NCBI GenBank assembly: GCA_964359095.1
Contig: CAYHRJ010000011.1
Coordinates: 1-28,087, forward strand
Reading direction: 5' to 3'
DNA from: JACRJW01 sp964359095
GTDB lineage: Bacteria; Patescibacteriota; Patescibacteriia; UBA9934; GWF2-40-263
DNA length: 28,087 nucleotides
The notes under the pieces are model-generated. The model was not told where the DNA came from, did no database searches, and worked only from the letters and a program-made list of their open reading frames with translations. The position numbers were made by a program, and so were the translations under genes. Below, one piece after another: positions 23,234 to 28,087 of this stretch. The stretch's first letter is position 1; each line of letters opens with the position of its first letter.

Positions 23234-23507
23234 ATGTTGACGATTCATTTTTCGTCTCGCTTTCATCGATCATTTCGTCACCTTCCACGTTCAATTCAAG
23301 ATGATTTCGAAACGCAGATGAAACTTTTTCAATTGGAGCCATTTCATACGTCGCTTCGGACGCATAAATTAAGTGGTAGCCTTTCCGGTTGCTACTCTTT
23401 CTTGTTTGAGAGATGGATATCGTGCGCTCATCGAGTTTGTCTCCGATAATATCGTGATGCTTGTGAATATTGGTAGTCATGATGATTATAAAAAATGGTC
23501 GCGATAA
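23234..23507 (+). pseudogene. RelE/YafQ-type toxin, frameshifted
   Basis: The first frame (ATG 23234 to stop 23449) encodes ITIHFSSRFHRSFRHLP-like residues (read as LTIHFSSRFHRSF), then THKLSGSLSGCYSF, typical of the RelE/ParE mRNA-interferase fold. After about 23411 the homologous C-terminus continues in the +1 frame: DGYRALIEFVSDNIVMLVNIGSHDDYKKW, ending at TAA 23505-23507 (cited in part). One extra base near 23408-23412 would explain this, since removing it gives YSFLFEDGYRALIEF. As read, the toxin loses its C-terminal strand and the H-D-D-Y-K end, so it is probably inactive. A sequencing error or a programmed shift are alternatives. Confidence 0.8.
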
Positions 23508-23509
23508 GT

Positions 23510-25984
23510 ATGCCAACTCCAGAACATCCAATGAGAGAGCGAGCAGAAGATGAACGAGAGTTTCATCCAGATCGTCGCATGAACGCGGAGCAGCTGCGCG
23601 GGTATTTGGAATGGAAGCAGCACGTCCCTTCCGAGGTGCGTGCGCTTGTTGAGGGGAAGATGCTCGGAAAGAACATACGTCTCGATCACAGCGACCTGCC
23701 GTCTGTCGTAGAGTTTTACCGTGGCGTACAGCAGTTGTTAGACGATCCGTCGTTGGATGTGACAACGGTGGATGTTTCATCGGTTGTTCAGAAACAACTC
23801 CTGACTCTCCAACATGTGAGGGTCGGAGAAGAGACATTGAACCTCTTCGCAGCACTGACAGATTCCGATCTCGATTTTGGAATGAAGGCGAACTACGTCC
23901 AAGCGAAACTTGTGCCACGTCTGGAATTTTTGCGTGCGCGCGATCGACGACTGATCGAAAAGGCTCAAAAAGAAAAAGGGGAAACAGATGTCACAGGCGA
24001 GCAGGAGAAAGAAGAATACACGCCCCATCGAGCTCCATCGCAGGAAACAGAAGGGATGCCAAGCGACGCGATCGCAACGGTTGCGCCATTTTTTGGTGGG
24101 CATTATACCGACGCGGCCTTTGATCAGTTTGATTCAGCGACACTGACGTGGAAAAAATCTGCGAGGAAGTGGAGTGAGGTGCTTCAGCACAAGCTGGATA
24201 CAGACCGAAGCCGCGCGTATCGATCCGCCGTGACAGCTGGAAGTGCGGCCGTAAAACTTCCGCGCGGATGGAGTGCAGATCGAGAGAGTGTACAGTGGTT
24301 GAATAAGGAGCCAGAGTCCTGGAAGCTCATCCACGATCAGGATGGCGTGATCCGATTGGCAGTGAACGGGGAAGAAGGACAGAGCTATCCGTTCCAGATC
24401 GACATCGCGCCTTCTACTCAAGCGATCGATTTGGCTCCACCAGAAGGCGAGGTTCCACCCGTGAGCGATCGTTTTCCAGAAGAGCTCCTTACGTTTGCTC
24501 AAAAGCTGAAAGGTGAACGATTGCCGCATGCGGCCAAGGTACGACAACTCACTTCTTTTATTCGCAAGCATTTGGAATACGACATGGATCCCAAGTGGGA
24601 GGAAATATATAAGGCTGATCCAGGCAACTATTTTGAAGAAATTTGGAAAAACAAAAAAGCAAAATGTGATGAGGCAAATACACTACTTGTGCGGTTGCTG
24701 ACGAAGGTTGGAGTCTACGCAAAGTTTATGGGCGGTCACAGTGTGCGAGCGAAGTCTCCGCAGGGTGAGGCTATGCTACTTGAAAGCAATCGCCATGCAT
24801 GGACATCTGCGTGGGATCCAGGTGAGAAAAAGTGGATTCGGTTGGATGCGATGCCGGCAGGCGATCCGAATGTCGATCAAGAGGAGCAAGAGGCAGATTT
24901 GGGTGAGGGAGATTATGGCGAGCAGGAGGCGGAGATCATGAGCGAGGAAGAATTGCAAAAGCGATTGGCGAAGGCAGAAAAACAGGAACAGGCAGAAGCT
25001 GAGCGTGAGAATCCAGAGCTTGCGTATGCAAAAGAGGCTGGATGCACACCAGAGGAAGCGCGTGCCGTGCTAAAAAAAGTTGCCGAGTTGCGTAAGCGTC
25101 ATGCCCGTGTGCTTTCTGATGCAGACAGACTGTGGCAGAAGCTGGTGCGAGAAAATACACGAGAACGGATTGTCGATCGTGGACCTGTTCCACTCTCACA
25201 GATGGACGAGATCGATCCAGACGAACTTGTCACAGGCTACATCGAAGTCAAGGCAGGAGAAAAAGATCCGCTTTTAGGAATGCGCGAGGAGGTTGAAAAG
25301 AAAAAAGAAAAATGGTTCGGGGGCTATGAGGTCTACATTGCGGCTGATATGAGCTGGTCGATGAGTGAAACGGTTGGCGATGCAAAAAAAGTTGATGCTC
25401 AGAGGGACATGGTGTTTCTGCTTGTTGATTCGTGTATGACCGCGGCTGTGGCGACTCGAAAAGCAGAGCGTCAACTGAAGGCTCCCATGCCAGTGAAAGT
25501 GAGTGTGAGTGTGTTTGGGGCGAAGACAGAAACCGTTCTACCGATCACAGATGCCTGGGGGCCAAAGGAACAGATTGTGTTGTATCGAGCGTTGGACGCT
25601 GGAGCCGGTGGAGGAACACCCGACCATGCGGCGCTTGCCATTTTGCGTAAACAAATCACGGCTGCCAAAAAAGAAGAAGAGACGGCACGCGCAAAAAAAC
25701 CAGCGCTTAAAAAGTATGGTTGGGGCATGCGACGGTTTGTGATTACCACGGCTGATGGCGAATCTGATAATCCTAGCGCCGTAAAGAAAGTAAATAAGCA
25801 GTTGCAGAAAGACGGCATTCCGGTTGACTTGCTTTTGATTGCTCAACCAGACGATGTGAATCTGAAAGCCGCTGCTGAGGATGCCTATCAGTCAGTAACG
25901 CTCGTGAGTGATGTGAACGATCTTGCAAAAAAAGGGTTGGCACGATTGACTGAGAGGATCAAAGAGGCGTACGGTAAAAAATAA
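23510..25984 (+). CDS. Transglutaminase-like plus vWA domain protein
   Basis: An 824-aa two-domain protein. The transglutaminase-like domain (about 340-455) has the triad C386 (KCDEANTLL), H429 (NRHAWTSAW) and D446 (IRLDAMP). A charged, Glu-rich linker (460-560) leads to a C-terminal von Willebrand A domain with a complete metal site: D613-M-S-W-S, T703 (GGGTPDHA) and D749 (TTADGESDN). vWA proteins of the CobT/CoxE kind are known partners of MoxR ATPases, so it is the likely partner of the two MoxR proteins upstream. ATG 23510 (T at -1, two bases after the toxin frame's stop) is preferred over ATG 23495. No signal peptide. Confidence 0.9.
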   Translation: MPTPEHPMRERAEDEREFHPDRRMNAEQLRGYLEWKQHVPSEVRALVEGKMLGKNIRLDHSDLPSVVEFYRGVQQLLDDPSLDVTTVDVSSVVQKQLLTLQHVRVGEETLNLFAALTDSDLDFGMKANYVQAKLVPRLEFLRARDRRLIEKAQKEKGETDVTGEQEKEEYTPHRAPSQETEGMPSDAIATVAPFFGGHYTDAAFDQFDSATLTWKKSARKWSEVLQHKLDTDRSRAYRSAVTAGSAAVKLPRGWSADRESVQWLNKEPESWKLIHDQDGVIRLAVNGEEGQSYPFQIDIAPSTQAIDLAPPEGEVPPVSDRFPEELLTFAQKLKGERLPHAAKVRQLTSFIRKHLEYDMDPKWEEIYKADPGNYFEEIWKNKKAKCDEANTLLVRLLTKVGVYAKFMGGHSVRAKSPQGEAMLLESNRHAWTSAWDPGEKKWIRLDAMPAGDPNVDQEEQEADLGEGDYGEQEAEIMSEEELQKRLAKAEKQEQAEAERENPELAYAKEAGCTPEEARAVLKKVAELRKRHARVLSDADRLWQKLVRENTRERIVDRGPVPLSQMDEIDPDELVTGYIEVKAGEKDPLLGMREEVEKKKEKWFGGYEVYIAADMSWSMSETVGDAKKVDAQRDMVFLLVDSCMTAAVATRKAERQLKAPMPVKVSVSVFGAKTETVLPITDAWGPKEQIVLYRALDAGAGGGTPDHAALAILRKQITAAKKEEETARAKKPALKKYGWGMRRFVITTADGESDNPSAVKKVNKQLQKDGIPVDLLLIAQPDDVNLKAAAEDAYQSVTLVSDVNDLAKKGLARLTERIKEAYGKK

Positions 25985-25986
25985 CT

Positions 25987-26379
25987 ATGCGCATTCTCGG
26001 CATCGATTACGGGGACAAAAAAATTGGACTCGCGTTTGGAGATTCGGTTGCGCGTGTGGCTGTTCCTCTGGATGTTGTTCCTAATCTCGGCAAGGAAACG
26101 CTGCGCGTGTTGGCCAAAAAAGTCTCGGCGGAGGATATTGATTGTATCGTTGTTGGTGTACCACTTTCCACAGGCAGTCATCACTCATCCAAGCAGCTTG
26201 AGAAGACACGCGCGTTTATCAAGGCACTTGAAAGCGTTGTCTCCATCCCCGTGGTGGAAGAAGACGAGTCGTATACGAGTGCCGAGAGTATCCGTTTGCA
26301 ACGAGAAGAAGGAGCTCAGGCGCATGAAGATGCGTTAGCGGCGATGTTGATTGTTCAAGCTTACATGGAACGTCTATGA
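25987..26379 (+). CDS. ruvX: Putative Holliday junction resolvase / pre-16S rRNA nuclease RuvX (YqgF)
   Basis: A 130-aa RNase H-fold nuclease; the family processes the 5' end of 16S rRNA and was first proposed to be a Holliday junction resolvase. Visible are ILGIDYGDKKIGLAFGD (residues 3-19, with catalytic D7), CIVVGVPLS, VVEEDESYTS and the ending HEDALAAMLIVQAYME with the last acidic residue. It starts 2 nt after the vWA gene and its stop overlaps the next ATG (ATGA). Confidence 0.94.
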   Translation: MRILGIDYGDKKIGLAFGDSVARVAVPLDVVPNLGKETLRVLAKKVSAEDIDCIVVGVPLSTGSHHSSKQLEKTRAFIKALESVVSIPVVEEDESYTSAESIRLQREEGAQAHEDALAAMLIVQAYMERL

Positions 26380-26849
26380 GTCACTTCATGCGTATCCTAC
26401 TTCTTGTCCTTGTTTTGCTCGGAGGATTTTGGTTGTGGAAAGAAATTGTAGAGGTGGAAGAGGTGGCAGAGGTGGATGAGGAGCCAGGAAGGCAAGTCGC
26501 GCCAACAGAATTTGTTTCAGAGGCTGGTGTTGTCTTGCGCGTCACATCGCCCATGCAGGATTCCGTTATCACTTCACCGTTCACGATCACAGGAGAAGCT
26601 CCTGGCACCTGGTACTTCGAAGCGAGTTTTCCCATCGTGATTGTTGATTGGGATGGTCTCATCATTGCACAGGGGCACGCTGAGGCTCAAGCCGATTGGA
26701 TGACCGAAGCGTTCGTGCCTTTTGTGGGAACAGTGGAATTTGTCAAACCAGCTTACGGTGAAAACGGAATGCTTATTCTACAACGCGATAACCCATCAGG
26801 GTTGCCGCAGAACGACGACGCGGTGGAAATACCGATTCGGTTTAAGTGA
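26376..26849 (+). CDS. Membrane-anchored Gmad2 (immunoglobulin-like) domain protein
   Basis: A 157-aa protein with an N-terminal hydrophobic helix (about residues 5-21, MRILLLVLVLLGGFWLW). An acidic Glu/Val-rich linker follows, and then a domain with VTSPMQDSVITSPFTITGEA, YFEASFPIVIVDWDGLIIAQG and PFVGTVEF. That pattern matches the Gmad2 Ig-like domain first described next to spore germination proteins. It probably faces outside the cytoplasmic membrane. Its function in this lineage is unknown. It overlaps ruvX by 4 nt. Confidence 0.85.
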   Translation: MSHFMRILLLVLVLLGGFWLWKEIVEVEEVAEVDEEPGRQVAPTEFVSEAGVVLRVTSPMQDSVITSPFTITGEAPGTWYFEASFPIVIVDWDGLIIAQGHAEAQADWMTEAFVPFVGTVEFVKPAYGENGMLILQRDNPSGLPQNDDAVEIPIRFK

Positions 26850-26869
26850 CGAGAAATCAACAGGCGGAT

Positions 26870-26898
26870 TTGATCAAGGGAGAGCGAGGCTGTATCCT
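26870..26898 (+). promoter_or_regulatory. Promoter of the SAM riboswitch-metK unit
   Basis: TTGATC (26870-26875), 17 nt, TATCCT (26893-26898). Initiation around 26905 would place the RNA 5' end a few nucleotides before the first riboswitch helix. Confidence 0.55.
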
Positions 26899-26913
26899 GA
26901 AGACACAATTGAA

Positions 26914-27031
26914 GACCTATCAAGAGGCGGTGAGGGATATGGCCCTGTGACCCGCCAGCAACCCCGACAAATCGGCCAACGGCCCTGAGCTTGTCGAAGG
27001 GTGCTACTTCCATCCCGTCAGGGAAAGATAA
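26914..27031 (+). ncRNA. SAM-I (S-box) riboswitch
   Basis: The conserved core is readable in order: CTATCAAGAGGCGGTGAGGG, GGCCCTGTGACCCGCCAGCAACC, GGTGCTACTTCC, and GGGAAAGATAA closing P1. It lies just upstream of metK, a standard SAM-I target, so high SAM should switch metK off. The P3 arm is enlarged by CCGA-CAAA-TCGG and by a CCCTGAGC...GAAGGG palindrome (26983-27001). The non-coding interval 26850-27070 holds only the promoter, this element and the terminator. Confidence 0.92.
26983..27001 (+). repeat. Palindromic repeat inside riboswitch P3
   Basis: CCCTGAGCTTGTCGAAGGG has CCCT/AGGG arms and resembles a palindromic motif widespread in bacterial intergenic DNA. Its last bases double as the conserved GGT of the riboswitch, so the aptamer core stays intact. 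Confidence 0.6.
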
Positions 27032-27067
27032 TTTTTAACATCTCTTTCTGTTTAGGAAGAGTTTTTT
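27023..27067 (+). terminator. SAM riboswitch expression platform (antiterminator/terminator)
   Basis: Terminator: CTCTTTC (27042-27048) pairs with GGAAGAG (27055-27061), followed by TTTTTT (27062-27067), only 3 nt before the metK ATG. Antiterminator: GAAAGA (27023-27028), part of the P1 3' strand, is perfectly complementary to TCTTTC (27043-27048). SAM binding would lock P1, free the terminator and stop transcription. Confidence 0.85.
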
Positions 27068-27070
27068 CTT

Positions 27071-28081
27071 ATGAGCTTTATTCCAGATGTTTATACGGTT
27101 GAGTGCGTGACCAAAGGCCATCCAGATCGTGTGTGCGATCAGATCGCAGATCGGATTCTTGCAGAGATTACCAATCAGGATCCGGCCGCGCGTGTGGCGG
27201 TCGAGGTGTTTGGGTGCAAAGGGATTTTGACGATCGGAGGTGAGGTGACGACCAGCGCTCGTGTGGACTATGAAGGCTTGGCGCGCGAGGTTCTTGAGGG
27301 CGTCGGGTATGATCCCGTTGAAACGCGTGTGCACATCATCAGTCAGTCGCCTCAAATTAGTCAGGCGGTGGGCACTGGCGGCGCAGGGGATCAGGGAATC
27401 ATGTATGGCTATGCCACGGACGAAACTAAAAACTACATGCCGCTTGGTGTGGAACTTTCGCGACAATTGACCGCAGAGCTTGAACGTTTGCGCGAGAGCG
27501 GTGAGATTCCATGGTTGAAAAGCGATGGCAAAACACAAGTGACGATTCGTGATGGTCGCCCAGAGGTTATTGTCGTCAGCGCGCAGCATGATGTGAGTGT
27601 GAGTCTGGAGGAGGTGAGGGAGACACTTTTACAGAAGTTAGTTTCCCCCCTTCTCAAGGCCGTTCGAGGCTCTGAGGAGCCCTCAGGTTCTCGAAGAGGG
27701 GGATTAAGGGGGGTTATCGTCAAGTCAAAGGTTCTTATCAACCCAGCCGGTGCATGGTCCACAGGCGGGTTTAACGCGGACTCTGGACTCACCGGTCGCA
27801 AGCTCGCGGTAGACGGTTACGGCGGTATCATTCCAGGTGGAGGGGGATCTACACACGGCAAAGACAACTCCAAAGTCGATCGATCAGCCACAGCCAAAGC
27901 CCGCGAGGTGGCCGTGGATCTCGTTCGTCAGGGACTTGCTCATGAATGTCTCATCTCCGTTGCCTACGCGATCGGCATCGACGAGCCGGTTATGCTCCAC
28001 GCACTCAACGAAAACCAGGAAGAGATCACGCCGCTTTTGGATCCGAACGTCTTCCTTGCCTCCCGCCTGCGAGCCGCCTAA
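27071..28081 (+). CDS. metK: S-adenosylmethionine synthase, with inserted palindrome and short C-terminus
   Basis: Makes SAM from methionine and ATP. Motifs are GHPDRVCDQIADRIL (16-30), GEVTT (57-61), GAGDQGIMYGYA (104-115), INPAG...GGFNADSGLTGRK (223-244) and GGGGSTHGKDNSKVDRSA (256-273), so the catalytic core is complete. Residues 192-215 are encoded by a palindromic element absent from standard MetK. The protein is 336 aa against about 380, ending SRLRAA where the usual C-terminal ~60-80 residues (the GHFGR region) should follow. The window ends 6 nt after the stop, so a frameshift there cannot be tested. Controlled by the SAM-I riboswitch. Confidence 0.93.
   Translation: MSFIPDVYTVECVTKGHPDRVCDQIADRILAEITNQDPAARVAVEVFGCKGILTIGGEVTTSARVDYEGLAREVLEGVGYDPVETRVHIISQSPQISQAVGTGGAGDQGIMYGYATDETKNYMPLGVELSRQLTAELERLRESGEIPWLKSDGKTQVTIRDGRPEVIVVSAQHDVSVSLEEVRETLLQKLVSPLLKAVRGSEEPSGSRRGGLRGVIVKSKVLINPAGAWSTGGFNADSGLTGRKLAVDGYGGIIPGGGGSTHGKDNSKVDRSATAKAREVAVDLVRQGLAHECLISVAYAIGIDEPVMLHALNENQEEITPLLDPNVFLASRLRAA
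27645..27713 (+). repeat. In-frame palindromic element in metK
   Basis: CCCCCCTT (27645-27652) and AAGGGGGG (27706-27713) form perfect outer arms. TTCGAG (27663-27668) pairs with CTCGAA (27690-27695). A central GGCTC-TGAG-GAGCC hairpin sits at 27668-27681. The span is 69 nt, exactly 23 codons, and keeps the frame open. Confidence 0.8.
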
Positions 28082-28087
28082 GATAGG

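Noticed and set aside
23229..23918. 229-codon minus-strand frame over the toxin and the start of the vWA gene
   Set aside because: Opposite two recognisable plus-strand genes and without any recognisable motif.
13072..28087. DGR reverse transcriptase, accessory protein or template repeat near the variable regions
   Set aside because: Looked for on both strands; no RT motif (YxDD) protein and no second copy of the variable segment with A-rich codons is present, so no DGR cassette is claimed inside the window.

Overview
The window looks like a piece of a Patescibacteria (Candidate Phyla Radiation) chromosome. The evidence is a compact, one-strand S10/spc ribosomal-protein operon that lacks rpmD (uL30), several ribosomal proteins with lineage-specific tails, almost no Shine-Dalgarno sequences, and a dense accessory island typical of these genomes. 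A finer placement (for example the ABY1/Uhrbacteria side) would be a guess. Every gene I accept is on the + strand.

Region 1 (1-13071) is core genome. It holds the 3' part of tuf, then rpsJ, a structured 295-bp spacer, rplC-rplD-rplW-rplB-rpsS-rplV-rpsC-rplP-rpmC-rpsQ-rplN-rplX-rplE-rpsN-rpsH-rplF-rplR-rpsE-rplO-secY, a rho-independent terminator, then adk and map. The genes that often follow map (infA, rpmJ, rpsM, rpsK, rpoA, rplQ) are not here.

Region 2 (13072-25984) is an accessory island. It contains three AAA_14/DUF4143 ATPases, two large paralogous MoxR-type AAA+ proteins (982 and 1003 aa), a RelE-type toxin-antitoxin pair whose toxin is frameshifted, and a transglutaminase-vWA protein. 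Each MoxR protein directly follows a DUF4143 ATPase. The two MoxR genes share a block of about 1.13 kb with one mismatch, embedded in clearly diverged flanks, which suggests recent gene conversion. Their last ~45 codons show the opposite: a conserved scaffold in which 16 residues differ, 11 of them at NNC/NNT codons that change only at positions 1 and 2. This is the footprint expected of a diversity-generating retroelement (DGR) variable region with AAC/AAT template codons, ending in a conserved A-poor segment. No reverse transcriptase or template repeat is in the window, so any DGR would act in trans. MoxR plus vWA plus a hypervariable C-terminus suggests an NTPase-gated recognition or conflict system, and this is the main discovery candidate.

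Region 3 (25987-28081) returns to housekeeping genes: ruvX, a membrane-anchored Gmad2-like protein, and metK behind a SAM-I riboswitch with a readable promoter, antiterminator and terminator.

Two themes run through the window. First, nearly every start codon is preceded by T (TATG) and lacks a Shine-Dalgarno sequence, and several island genes have -10 boxes 7-9 nt from the ATG, which implies leaderless mRNAs. The antitoxin is the exception, with a perfect Shine-Dalgarno sequence. Second, palindromic elements of several kinds sit inside functional sequence: in frame in metK and rplV, inside the P3 arm of the riboswitch, and in the rpsJ-rplC spacer.
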